Part shown: positions 33,232 through 40,407 of the stretch, in pieces | How positions within the stretch are numbered: the first letter of the stretch is position 1 | How the letters are laid out: the number at the start of each line of letters is the position of its first letter | Origin: Streptomyces bikiniensis | Lineage (GTDB): Bacteria; Actinomycetota; Actinomycetes; Streptomycetales; Streptomycetaceae | Reading direction: 5' to 3' | NCBI GenBank assembly: GCA_000716465.1 | Contig: JNWL01000054.1 | Location: 1 to 40,407 of the forward strand | Length of the DNA stretch: 40,407 nucleotides | Made by a program: the position numbers and the translations under genes | Notes under the pieces: model-generated | Databases searched by the model: none | What the model was told of the DNA's origin: nothing | Seen by the model: only the letters and a program-made list of their open reading frames with translations

Positions 33232-34074
33232 GCGGTCCGACGGCCGGGCTCGTCCGCCTCGGCGGGCGGCGGGGCGCCGAGCGCTTTGCGGGGCCCGGCC
33301 GTCACGGGCCGCCGTTCTGTGGAGGCAGCGTGCCTCCCCGCTCCGACCGGTTGCGGGTCAAGAGCGTGCGGACGGCCTGAACGGTGGCGCCGTTGCGGTG
33401 GTCCGCGGCGACATCCCGTCCGACACGGCCGCGCGATCGAGCGGTTCGGGGTCTTCGTGGCCCTGGGCGACGGGCCCGCGCGTCCCGCTCCGCCCGGTGT
33501 GGGTTCGCCGTCGTCCCCGAACCGTCCTGGCGGCACGTCGACGCCCCCACCGATGTCGTTCAGGTGGGCCGGCGCGTCTCGTGCGGGGTCGTCGGCCGTC
33601 GAGGAACCCGGCACACCGGTACGGCCCGGGAGGCCTCCGGCCGGTGCAGGGTGACCTCCACGCCATCGGTTCCGACCTCCGGATCGGGTACGGACCGGGC
33701 GCGGTCCGGCGTCCGCACCAGCTGCCCCGTTCCCTGATCGCGGCCGTCGCAGCGCAGGGATCCTCCAGACGCACCGTGACCCCGGCGCCCCGGCCGATCA
33801 CCGCGCAGCCGCCCGACTGGGCAGATCGAGGAGATCTCGTCGCGGCCCGGGCCGTCGACCGGCTCGGCATCACCCGCACCGGCGAGACGACCGTGATGAA
33901 CGACACCCGCGTCGTCATCGGCGTCCTGGAGCCGCCGGAACCGGTCCCGAACCCCGACCGGGTGGCGATGGCCGGGTTCCCCGCCGCCGAGCGCCACTTC
34001 GGCTTCGACGGCCGCCCGACCACGGTCTCCGAGCGTTCCACGGACGCCGCGGTGGAGGACGTACGAGCGATCCC
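33232..34074. other. Long gene-free stretch
   Basis: 840 bp. Plus-strand frame 2 stays open and gives RGDLVAARAVDRLGITRTGETTVMNDTRVVIGVLEPPEPV near 33840-33940, which looks protein-like but matches no family I know and has no ribosome site. It may be a decayed gene in front of the IS5 relic. Confidence 0.4.
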
Positions 34075-34424
34075 GGCCTGCACGACAGCCAGCCCCCGAT
34101 ACCGCTCGTGAAGGGCATCCCCCGATCCGCTCGCGCCGTGGTCGGCGACGGCGCAAGCCCGGCAAACTCCACGCCGACAAGGGTTACGACTGAGCCCACC
34201 TGCGGCGATGGTTACGCGAGCGTGGCATCACCCACGGCATCGCCCGCAAGGGAGTCGAGTCCCCGCAGCGACTGGGCCGCCACCGCTGGACCGCGGAACG
34301 CACCATGGCCCGGCTCGCCGGCTGCCGCCGGCTCCACCGACGCCACGAACGCAAGGCCGACCACTTCCTCGCCTTCACCGGCATCGCCTGCACCCTCATC
34401 CGCCACCGCAGACCCACCGAATGA
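34075..34424 (+). pseudogene. IS5-family transposase C-terminal remnant with an internal stop
   Basis: The plus strand reads DSQPPIPLVK, then PPIRSRRGRRRRKPGKLHADKGYD, then TGA at 34191-34193, then AHLRRWLRERGITHGIARKGVESPQRLGRHRWTAERTMARLAGCRRLHRRHERKADHFLAFTGIACTLIRHRRPTE. This is the C-terminal catalytic region of IS5-type transposases, including the RHRWTAERT block with the catalytic Glu. A frame change near 34115 and the stop inactivate it. It ends 9 bp before the response-regulator gene's stop. Confidence 0.9.
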
Positions 34425-34432
34425 GATGACCT

Positions 34433-35080
34433 CTAGGCAGAGGGCCTTGCGAGTCCGGTGCGCCATGCCCAGGCCGCGATCTCGACGCGGTTGCGTGCGG
34501 TGAGCTTGGCCTGAACGTTGGTCAGGTGGGTCTTCACGGTCCCGACCGTGATGCCGAGGGCCGCGGCGATCTCGCTGTTGGTCATGCCCCGGGCCAGAAG
34601 CAGGACGACTTCCTCCTCGCGGGGGGACAGCCCGGTCGCGGGCGCAGACCCGGGGGAAGTCCGCAACCGCCGCAGGAGGCGGACGGTGATCGGAGGACTG
34701 ACCATGGCGTCGCCGACCGCGGCCGCGCGGATCGCTTCGGCGAGCAGGCGGGGTCCGGAGTCCTTGAGGATGAAGCCGCAGGCGCCCGCTTCCACGGCGC
34801 GCGCCAGGTATTCCTCGTCGTCGAAGGTCGTCACCATGACGACCTGCGGACGGTGCTCGGCGTAGGGGCGGGTGAGCCGGCGCAGAGCGTCCAGGCCGTT
34901 CAGGCGTGGCATGCGGATGTCCATGAGGACCACGTCCGGGCGGTGCAGGGCGTTCATCTCCAGGGCCTGCAGTCCGTCCTGGGCCTGGGCGACGACCTCG
35001 ATGTCGTCCTCGACGGAGAGGATCATGGCCATGCCGGTGCGGACGATCTGCTGGTCGTCGGCGAGGAGTACGCGGATCAC
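34433..35080 (-). CDS. NarL/FixJ-family response regulator
   Basis: 215 residues from GTG 35080 (GGAGG upstream). The receiver domain has the D-D pocket (LLADDQQ), phosphorylatable Asp54 in VVLMDIRMP, Thr in MVTTFDD and Lys in ILKDSG. The output LuxR helix-turn-helix reads GLSPREEEVVLLLARGMTNSEIAAALGITVGTVKTHLTNVQAKL. Its GTG overlaps the kinase's stop (GTGA), so the two are translationally coupled. Likely targets include its own operon and the divergent vanZ gene, given the inverted repeat between them (inference). Confidence 0.96.
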   Translation of the reverse strand: MIRVLLADDQQIVRTGMAMILSVEDDIEVVAQAQDGLQALEMNALHRPDVVLMDIRMPRLNGLDALRRLTRPYAEHRPQVVMVTTFDDEEYLARAVEAGACGFILKDSGPRLLAEAIRAAAVGDAMVSPPITVRLLRRLRTSPGSAPATGLSPREEEVVLLLARGMTNSEIAAALGITVGTVKTHLTNVQAKLTARNRVEIAAWAWRTGLARPSA

Positions 35081-36288
35081 GGGCGCGCCCTCCAGGTGCC
35101 GGCGGAAGGGACGCGTGCGCTGACCCGCCATAGTCCCTGGTCGTCGAGGCCGGCCCGGAAGGTGCCGCCTTCGGCCTTCACGCGTTCTTCGAGGCCGATG
35201 AGACCGTAGCCCGCGGTGTTGCGCCGTGGGGCGGGCCGGTCGTTCACGACGTCGAGTTCGGCGGTTCCGGCGTGGACGCGGAGCGCCACGGAGATCTCGC
35301 GGGAGGTCGACGCGTGTTTGCGTATGTTGGTCAGTGACTCCATGACGACGCGGTGGAGGACCTGCGCGGCCGATGCGGACAGGCCGCCCGTCCGCCCTTC
35401 CTGGACGAAGCGGGCCCGTCCGCCGGTGGGCAGGGCGAAATCGGCCACGAGGGAGCGCATCTGCTCCAGGTCTCCCGGCCGAACGAACTCGGGCGCGGTC
35501 TCGGTGCGCAGGCCGCTCACCATGTGCCGCAGGGCTTTGAGGGCGTCGGCGGCGGTCCGCTCGATCTGCTCCAGGGCGGACGCACTCGCCTGCGGTCGGG
35601 ACGCCGCGACCGCCTGGGCTCCTTGGGCCTGTACGACGATGCCCGTGACGTGGTGGGCGACGAAATCGTGCAGGTCCCGGGCGAAGGCCAGACGCTGCTC
35701 CAGTCGCACCTTCTCGGTGTGCCGTCGACGTTCGGCGGTCACCAGCCGGGCCACCAGTGCGCCGGCCAGGGCCGCGCAGACGGCGAACGTGGAGAACAGT
35801 GCCACGAGGAGGCTGTTCTCACTCGCCTCCACCGCCACGGGCCGGAGAGCGACCGCAGCGCACAGAGTGACGGCTGCCGCCGCGGCGGGCCAGGGCGAGC
35901 CGCGCAGGACGGTGACGATCAGCAGGACGACGAGCGCGCTGATCTCGAACAGGGTGTAGGCGTCCGCCCGTGCGGCGGACGAGCCCGGCTGTCCCGCTGC
36001 GACGTGCATCCAGGCGCTGCATCCGAGGGACACGGCGCCCGCTGCGCAGCCCGCCGTCGCCAGCGCCCACGGCCCGACGCGCGAGCGGCGCAGCAGCCAG
36101 GCCGGCAGCAGCAGGAACACGCCCGTGGCCGACAGGCGGGCCTGGTTCGCGAGGGGGGAGCCGTAGACGCCGCTGCGGTGGTCGACGAAGAGCGCCGTTG
36201 CCATGACCACGCTCACGAGAGTGGCACCGAGGCAGAACAGGAGGCCGCGACACCAGGAGGGGAGGCGGCCGAAGAGCGTGGCATGCAT
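35077..36288 (-). CDS. Sensor histidine kinase (HisKA_3 type)
   Basis: 403 residues. About six membrane helices lie in the first 185 residues, with only short external loops, so the signal is probably sensed in the membrane. The dimerisation/phosphoacceptor segment is AFARDLHDFVAHHVTGIVVQAQ (His207), then the ATPase N-box VVMESLTNIRKHA and the G-box GYGLIGLEERV. ATG 36288 has no strong ribosome site; TAGGGT just upstream could be a -10 of a leaderless message. It overlaps the response-regulator gene by 4 bp, and diverges from vanZ across 153 bp. Confidence 0.94.
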   Translation of the reverse strand: MHATLFGRLPSWCRGLLFCLGATLVSVVMATALFVDHRSGVYGSPLANQARLSATGVFLLLPAWLLRRSRVGPWALATAGCAAGAVSLGCSAWMHVAAGQPGSSAARADAYTLFEISALVVLLIVTVLRGSPWPAAAAAVTLCAAVALRPVAVEASENSLLVALFSTFAVCAALAGALVARLVTAERRRHTEKVRLEQRLAFARDLHDFVAHHVTGIVVQAQGAQAVAASRPQASASALEQIERTAADALKALRHMVSGLRTETAPEFVRPGDLEQMRSLVADFALPTGGRARFVQEGRTGGLSASAAQVLHRVVMESLTNIRKHASTSREISVALRVHAGTAELDVVNDRPAPRRNTAGYGLIGLEERVKAEGGTFRAGLDDQGLWRVSARVPSAGTWRARP

Positions 36289-36324
36289 GTCCGCACCCTA
36301 CAAAGCGGGACGTCCCGGGCGCCT

Positions 36325-36370
36325 CTGCCGAAAGTCGTAGCGGGCCTGCCGGGTTTCCGGCTTTCGGCAG
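36325..36370. promoter_or_regulatory. 10-bp inverted repeat in the kinase/vanZ promoter region
   Basis: CTGCCGAAAG (36325-36334) and CTTTCGGCAG (36361-36370): perfect arms, 26 bp apart, lying between divergent starts at 36288 and 36442. A NarL-type regulator bound as two half-sites is a natural candidate. Confidence 0.65.
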
Positions 36371-36441
36371 ATCCGGTGCGGTGCCCCGTTCGGACACGAT
36401 CGCTCCCAGTCGTCCATGCAAGTCCGTCGCAGGAGCACGTC

Positions 36442-37002
36442 GTGAACTTCCAGACCCAGATCCCCACAGCCGCCGTCCTCGGCCCGGCGCTGGCCGCCTT
36501 CGCCGTCATCGCCGCCGTGCGGCGGCGCGGCGACGCACCCGGGTGGCGTGGGGGACCGCTGGCACTCCGGGTCCTCGCGGCCGTCTACGCGGCGGCGGTC
36601 TCCTCCCTCACGCTCTTCCCCCTGTGGATCTACGGCGGTGACTACCGCAACGCGGCGCCCTGGATCAGCCAGATCCAGCCGATCCCGCTCCTCATGGCCG
36701 ACGTGACCATGATCCCCAACGTCATCATGTTCGTCCCCCTCGGCTTCCTCCTCCCCCTGCTCTCCCCCGGCCTCACACGAGGCCGCACCACCGCGCTCTG
36801 CGCCCTGGCCAGCCTCGCAATCGAGATCACCCAGCTCCTGCAGTACATCGCCCTGGGCAACGGACGTTCCGTCGACGTGAACGACCTCGTCGCCAACACT
36901 CTCGGCGGCCTCCTCGGGTACGCCGTCCTGCGCGCCGCTCGACGCACCACCGCGGCCCGCGCCGTACTCGACCGGCTGTCCGCCGCGCACGGCGGAGCGT
37001 GA
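36442..37002 (+). CDS. VanZ-family membrane protein
   Basis: 186 residues with four or five hydrophobic helices. Conserved VanZ features: LTLFPLWIYGG, NVIMFVPLGFLLPLL, SLAIEITQLLQYIALGNGRSVDVNDLVANTLGGLLGY. The acidic RSVDVNDLVANTLGG block is the family hallmark. VanZ of enterococci gives low teicoplanin resistance; most actinomycete copies are unassigned. GTG 36442 follows AGGAG. It diverges from a sensor kinase/response regulator pair with an inverted repeat in between, suggesting envelope-stress control. Confidence 0.92.
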   Translation: MNFQTQIPTAAVLGPALAAFAVIAAVRRRGDAPGWRGGPLALRVLAAVYAAAVSSLTLFPLWIYGGDYRNAAPWISQIQPIPLLMADVTMIPNVIMFVPLGFLLPLLSPGLTRGRTTALCALASLAIEITQLLQYIALGNGRSVDVNDLVANTLGGLLGYAVLRAARRTTAARAVLDRLSAAHGGA

Positions 37003-37155
37003 GGGAACCGCTCCGCAGAGGTCGATGCCGGACGCCCCCCGGAACGGGCGGTCCGCGCGACTTGGCACGTACGAAACACGGGGGGTTTGAAAGTTGCCCA
37101 AGCGCGCATACGCCGTATTGACGCAGAACTTATATCAGCAGGCAGGAGACACATC

Positions 37156-37425
37156 ATGGGCATCATCGCGTGGATTCTCATCGGCCTGATCGCCGGTTTC
37201 ATCGCCAAGGCGATCATGCCGGGCAAGGACCCGGGTGGCGTCATCATCACCATTCTGATCGGCATCGCGGGCGGCCTGCTGGGCGGCTTCCTGGGCAAGG
37301 TCATATTCGGCGTCGATTCCATCGACGGCTTCTTCGAACTCTCCACCTGGATCGCGGCCATCGTCGGCTCCGTGATCCTTCTCGCCCTCTACCGCCTCGT
37401 CACCGGCAACCGACGACACGCCTGA
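37156..37425 (+). CDS. GlsB/YeaQ/YmgE-family stress membrane protein
   Basis: 89 residues from ATG 37156 (AGGAG about 10 nt upstream). Three helices: MGIIAWILIGLIAGFIAKAI, GGVIITILIGIAGGLLGGFLGKVIFG and TWIAAIVGSVILLALYRLV. The MPGKDPGG loop is typical. These transglycosylase-associated-like proteins respond to general stress in many bacteria, but a biochemical role is not known. The 70-bp leader is AT-richer than its surroundings. Confidence 0.93.
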   Translation: MGIIAWILIGLIAGFIAKAIMPGKDPGGVIITILIGIAGGLLGGFLGKVIFGVDSIDGFFELSTWIAAIVGSVILLALYRLVTGNRRHA

Positions 37426-37455
37426 GGCGGTCCCCCGGAACCGCACCGGCGGTGA

Positions 37456-37492
37456 AACGGCTCCTTCCCTTCTTCCAAGGGACGGAGCCGTT
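37456..37492 (+). terminator. Terminator after the GlsB-like gene
   Basis: AACGGCTCC (37456-37464) pairs with GGAGCCGTT (37484-37492), extended inside by TCCCTT/AAGGGA. It begins 31 bp after the stop codon. Confidence 0.85.
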
Positions 37493-37693
37493 CGCCGTGC
37501 CCGGAGGCCCTCCCCGGGACACGGAGACGGCCCGGACGCCCAGGAGGCGGGCGGCGCGGTGGGGCGAAGGTCGGTGGTCGTCATCGACGAGGCACGTGAT
37601 TCGCCGTACGTGCTCGTACGGCGGCCTTCCGTCACGAGAACCGCTGCCGCCTCCTTTCACGACAAGTGCTGCCCGCCTGCTGGACGCCGGTGA

Positions 37694-38107
37694 TCATTCC
37701 ACTGTCAACAGGAAGACCGCGGAGCCCAGGATGAGGAAGAGCGAGCACAGGGTGAGCGCGATGAGGAGCGTGACGCCGATACGCGCGCTCAGCACGCCCC
37801 AGAACTCCGCTCGCCGACCGTCCGGAGTGTCGGTGCGCCAGTCCGACGGGATGTCGACGGTTCCCTCGGCGATGGCCGGCGCGGCCCTGCGCACGTCACC
37901 CGGGTGGAAGTAGTGGAAGGTCGGTTCCGCCCCCCACGTGCCCCGGCTTTCCCCACCGACCCTGCGGACGCGCACGTCCGCACGACAGGCGACGCCCGGC
38001 AGCCAGTCCTTGCGTATCGGCCACAGCTTCGCGACCTCGTCACTGTTGAGCCAGGGCTCTTCCTCGTGCGCTGACTCCGGTGTTCCCGGATCCGGTGTGT
38101 GCGGCAC
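37694..38107 (-). CDS. Small C-terminally anchored membrane protein
   Basis: 137 residues from GTG 38107 with GGGGGAG upstream. A polar N-terminus (LNSDEVAKLWPIRKDWLPGVACRADVRVRRVGG..FHYFHPGDVRRAAPAIAEG) is followed by a C-terminal helix (IGVTLLIALTLCSLFLILGSAVFLLTVE). The N-terminal part with WPIRKDWLPG..YFHPGDV resembles a small MerR-like or adaptor helix set, but this is not a confident match. No family name offered. Confidence 0.7.
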   Translation of the reverse strand: MPHTPDPGTPESAHEEEPWLNSDEVAKLWPIRKDWLPGVACRADVRVRRVGGESRGTWGAEPTFHYFHPGDVRRAAPAIAEGTVDIPSDWRTDTPDGRRAEFWGVLSARIGVTLLIALTLCSLFLILGSAVFLLTVE

Positions 38108-38309
38108 GTCTCCCCCTCGATGCGGCAGCTTCCAGTACACCTCCACTGCCCCGCACGCCGATAGGGTGCCCGCGGTACGGAACGGGTCCGACCGGTTCTT
38201 CCGGACCCTCGGGCACCCGCGTGACGCCGGTGCCGCCGGCGAGGGGTCCGGACCTGCCTTCGGGCCGGGCCCCTCGATCAGTGCGGCCCACTCCTCGCGG
38301 CCCCGGCCA

Positions 38310-38331
38310 TGATCGGCCGGACAGGTCCTAG
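38310..38331. repeat. IS-end-like motif, copy 2
   Basis: TGATCGGCCGGACAGGT (38310-38326) repeats 6639-6655 (16 of 17), and CCGGACAGGTCCTAG (38317-38331) repeats part of the hairpin at 29881-29895 (14 of 15). The MITE-like element begins within its CTAG. Confidence 0.5.
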
Positions 38332-38482
38332 TGTCCCGAGTCGGAGATTCTTGGGTAGTTCTCCCAGCCTCCGGACCCTGGACCGATGGTTCCAAGTGGA
38401 GCCCCAACCTGGTTGGAAGCGGGCGCGACCACTGTCGGTCGAAGCAGAGATCTACCGAAGAACTTCCGACTCAGGACACTAG
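38328..38482. mobile_element. 155-bp MITE-like element with IS630-type inverted ends
   Basis: Terminal inverted repeats of about 33 bp: the left end CTAGTGTCCCGAGTCGGA (38328) and the inverted right end CTAGTGTCCTGAGTCGGA match at 28 of 33 positions overall. Both ends lie in CTAG, as expected for the TA target duplication of IS630/mariner-type elements. The 90-bp core has no coding capacity, so an outside transposase would have moved it. The right-hand CTA supplies the stop codon (TAG) of the GNAT gene. Confidence 0.8.
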
Positions 38483-39378
38483 GCCGCTCGGCCCGCCGGG
38501 TGGAAGTTGACGCGTTCACGGATGACGGGGAAGCCCGCCTTGGCGAAGTTCGCGGCCATGGGGAAGTTTCCGCGGTCCGTGGCTCCGCCGATGAACTCCG
38601 CGCCCTGCTCGGCGAGGAAGTGGGTGCACTCCGCGAGGAGGTCGTAGGCGTAGCCGCGACCGCGCTGTTCCGGGACGACTCCGATGAAGCCGACGGTCGG
38701 ACCGGAGGGGTTGTGGGCCGGGATGTGGATGCCGGCCAGGTCGTCCTCCGGCGTGCGCGCGACCTGCCACCACTCCCGCGGGGAGGGGCACCACCGGAAG
38801 AAGTCGAGTTCCTCCTGGGCGGCCCGGTCGAGGCCGCCCTCCTCGATGGCCCTGAGCGCGTGGGCGTCCAGGGTGGCGGAGTGGATGCGGCGCAGCGCGT
38901 CGAAGAACACGGCGTCATCGGATTCGGCGCTGAAGCGCAGCCGTCCGGGCCGCTCGGGCAGGCCCTGCTCCGGGGTCCAGCGGTACAGGAAGCGTTCCAC
39001 CAGGAGTTCGTACCCCGCGGCCCGTGCGGCGGCGAAGCGCGTCTCGGCGGCGGCGCGCAGGTCGGTCGTCTCCCGCCAGTCGCCGGGCAGGTTGATCTCG
39101 AGTTCGACCTGCCAGGGAGCGGAGCGCAGAAGTTCCGCCCCTGCCTCCTCCTCCCCCTCGGCCACGTCGAACCAGTTGATGTTGACCGGCTCCGAGTCGC
39201 CGGGGCCGCCCCACCACGCGCCGCGTGCGACGACCTCGCCGTCGCGCAGGGCGACGCGCTTCCAGTCGGGGCGGAACCGGGTACGCCGGTGGGCTTCACG
39301 GGCGCCCAAGGGGTCGGGGAGCGCGTCGAAGAGATGAGCATCGCGCGCGGAGAGCGCGCGGATGACCAGATCGGTCAT
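38479..39378 (-). CDS. GNAT-family N-acetyltransferase
   Basis: 299 residues. The C-terminal GNAT domain (about residues 195-295) shows VGFIGVVPEQRGRGYAYDLLAECTHFL, with the acetyl-CoA loop QRGRGY, then GGATDRGNFPMAANFAKAGF, the final substrate strand. The N-terminal half is a divergent, possibly second acetyltransferase-like lobe (LRAAAETRFAAARAAGYELLVERFLYRW). ATG 39378 has GGAGG about 5 nt upstream. Its TAG stop is formed by the MITE-like element, so the native C-terminus may have been longer or changed. A short leader ORF with a competing hairpin precedes it, pointing to translational or attenuation control. The substrate is unknown. Confidence 0.88.
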   Translation of the reverse strand: MTDLVIRALSARDAHLFDALPDPLGAREAHRRTRFRPDWKRVALRDGEVVARGAWWGGPGDSEPVNINWFDVAEGEEEAGAELLRSAPWQVELEINLPGDWRETTDLRAAAETRFAAARAAGYELLVERFLYRWTPEQGLPERPGRLRFSAESDDAVFFDALRRIHSATLDAHALRAIEEGGLDRAAQEELDFFRWCPSPREWWQVARTPEDDLAGIHIPAHNPSGPTVGFIGVVPEQRGRGYAYDLLAECTHFLAEQGAEFIGGATDRGNFPMAANFAKAGFPVIRERVNFHPAGRAA

Positions 39379-39406
39379 GGATTCCTCCGGGATGCGGGCT
39401 GCTTGG

Positions 39407-39461
39407 AGCGCTCCCGGTCAGAACTGGCGAGCCACACCGGGACAGCGGAAAAGGGAGCGCT
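39407..39461 (-). promoter_or_regulatory. Hairpin overlapping the leader ORF of the GNAT gene
   Basis: AGCGCTCCC (39407-39415) and GGGAGCGCT (39453-39461) can pair across 37 nt. One arm lies within leader codons 7-9 and the other lies 3 nt after the leader's stop, 28 nt before the GNAT ATG. A ribosome on the leader would prevent pairing. AGCGCT is also self-complementary in each arm, so local alternatives exist. Confidence 0.5.
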
Positions 39462-39480
39462 GGAAAGTCGTGAACTGCAC
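39418..39480 (-). CDS. 20-codon leader peptide upstream of the GNAT gene
   Basis: GTG 39480 is preceded by GGAAGGAGG with 8-nt spacing, the best ribosome site in this area. The product is VQFTTFQRSLFRCPGVARQF, ending in TGA at 39418-39420, 39 nt before the GNAT ATG. Four Phe, three Arg and one Cys stand out. Such short ORFs often control the next gene by ribosome stalling or attenuation. Expression is inferred, not shown. Confidence 0.6.
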   Translation of the reverse strand: MQFTTFQRSLFRCPGVARQF

Positions 39481-40075
39481 GGCACTCGCCTCCTTCCGTC
39501 TCAGGGCGTGGAGCCACACATTAAGCGATCTGCCGCGGGCCCGTCCACGGATTTCCTCGTGCCCCGGCCGGCGGTCGATGTGGTTGGGCGTTCCCGTGGC
39601 GGTCGGGTTCGGGCGCCGTGCCCCGCGCCAGATTTCCCCGGGACGTGTACGGCCCGGGGAAATCCGGCGGCGCTCGTCGGCCCGGCGGATCCGTCGGCCT
39701 CCGGCCGAGCCGGCCCGCGCACCGTGGAACTCGGCCGTCCGGGTTCAGCGGTGGGAGCCGGACACAGGTGGCCAGGGCGTCGAACCGCATCGTGCCCCGG
39801 TGCGGGCCGGCGGCAACGAGGCCACCGGTGGTCGTCGGTGCGCGAAGGCGGGAGACCGGTCGACGGCCACGGGCCACGGAATGGATCGACGGACCGTCGG
39901 CGTCGGCGTGCGCCGGTTCGCTCCACGGCCGGGCCACCTCGTTCGCGTCCCGTCCGGGGCGGACCCCCACTCGGCAAGCCGCGGACGGGGGCCGGCATCT
40001 GCGCCTCCGGGAGGGCGGTGACCTCGGTCCCGGCTTCGCCCCTCGTCCACCGGCACCGGCCCGAGTTCGACGAGG
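39481..40075. other. Gene-free stretch with one strong hairpin
   Basis: 600 bp. Apart from the hairpin at 39626-39669 I see no gene with a ribosome site or family motif. Frames on both strands are Arg/Pro/Gly-rich shadows. Confidence 0.5.
39626..39669. terminator. Long perfect-core hairpin
   Basis: GATTTCCCCGGG (39631-39642) and CCCGGGGAAATC (39653-39664) pair perfectly around a 10-nt loop; CGCC/GGCG outside extend it past one mismatch, giving 16 paired positions. It may terminate transcription on either strand or be the pair of ends of a small element. Confidence 0.65.
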
Positions 40076-40407
40076 GTGGAGAACGAAGCGGACGGCTGCA
40101 CGCCCTCCCGAGGACCTCCATGTGTCGAAGCAGATTTCGGGGGTAAGCGCTTTTCGGCCGTTTGGGATCTGGAAGTCGTCGAGAACGGGGATGCCGTGGA
40201 GCGGATCGTGGATTGTGCAGACCGGCGAGCGGGCCGGGAGGCGGCCCTTTCGGTGTCCGGGGTCTTCCAGGGCAGCCTGGACATCGCAGCCGCCCGCGAC
40301 CTCGCCCACCGCTTCAGACTCGCCCAGGGCTTCACCGTCCACCGCACGCCCCTCGGCAAGAGGATCACCGCCACCATCGCCCTGACCGACGACCCCCTGA
40401 CCGGTGG
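40076..40407 (+). CDS. Unrecognised gene, 5' part, cut by the window edge
   Basis: A plus-strand frame that is open to the window end. The last 55 codons have nearly all G or C in third position and read GVFQGSLDIAAARDLAHRFRLAQGFTVHRTPLGKRITATIALTDDP, so this is real coding sequence. Earlier codons (FGGKRFSAVWDLEVVENGDAVERIVDCADRR) use many T-ending codons and may be foreign or non-coding. Starts at GTG 40076, 40196 or 40208 are possible; none has a good ribosome site. No family recognised. Confidence 0.45.
   Translation, partial: MENEADGCTPSRGPPCVEADFGGKRFSAVWDLEVVENGDAVERIVDCADRRAGREAALSVSGVFQGSLDIAAARDLAHRFRLAQGFTVHRTPLGKRITATIALTDDPLTG

Noticed and set aside
37081..37140. Sigma-B-like promoter for the GlsB-like gene (GTTT then GCATAC)
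   Set aside because: Spacing is 17 bp and the -10 differs from GGGTAY at two places, so it is no better than chance in this DNA.
39521..40342. Long minus-strand open frame
   Set aside because: Opposes the G/C-third-position coding at 40240-40407 on the plus strand and has no ribosome site or family motif.

Overview
This is a chromosomal stretch of a Streptomyces or close actinomycete. The base composition is very GC-rich with G/C-dominated third codon positions, GTG starts are common behind GGAGG-type ribosome sites, and the protein families are typical of the genus: partner-switching regulators, SpoIIE-type phosphatases, Spo0M-like proteins, an ECF41 sigma factor and secreted hydrolases. 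The mix of small regulators, secreted enzymes and many broken genes and insertion-sequence remnants suggests an accessory, arm-like region rather than the conserved core. That placement is inference.

Layout. 0-2 kb: an anti-sigma type ATPase and a STAS antagonist, diverging, then a wrecked Ser/Thr kinase gene. 2-10 kb: a DUF6461-type protein, a secreted HNH nuclease, an ECF41 sigma factor followed by an FAD oxidoreductase, a ZIP transporter, mscL, a TerB-like protein, a permease remnant and an IS630 transposase remnant. 10-16 kb: a LysR regulator diverging from a serine hydrolase (AmpR/AmpC-like layout, with an inverted repeat between them), a small secreted Cys protein, a methyltransferase and a secreted PI-PLC/ricin protein whose signal peptide looks frameshifted. 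16-20.5 kb: a DUF11 pseudogene, a TIGR04222-like membrane protein, a PLP-dependent dehydratase and an APH-like kinase. 20.7-25 kb: a nearly symmetrical PP2C-MarR-MarR-PP2C island carrying two copies of one 22-bp palindrome. 25-28.7 kb: a response-regulator remnant, a toxin-antitoxin pair with a two-repeat operator, a Nudix hydrolase and two small proteins. 28.7-34.4 kb: IS remnants around a tandem pair of Spo0M-like genes, a cold-shock protein, HU and an H1-like coiled-coil protein. 34.4-40.4 kb: a two-component system diverging from vanZ, a GlsB/YeaQ protein, a small membrane protein, a 155-bp MITE-like element whose edge forms the stop codon of a GNAT gene, a short leader ORF upstream of that gene, and the start of an unrecognised gene at the window edge.

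How the genes may work together. Anti-sigma ATPase, STAS antagonist and two SpoIIE-type phosphatases are the parts of a partner-switching stress network, and the GlsB/YeaQ, EF-hand, HU, cold-shock and MscL proteins would suit stress or osmotic adaptation. The best candidates for something undescribed are the MarR/PP2C island with its shared operator and an orphan promoter, and the short leader ORF plus competing hairpin in front of the GNAT gene.
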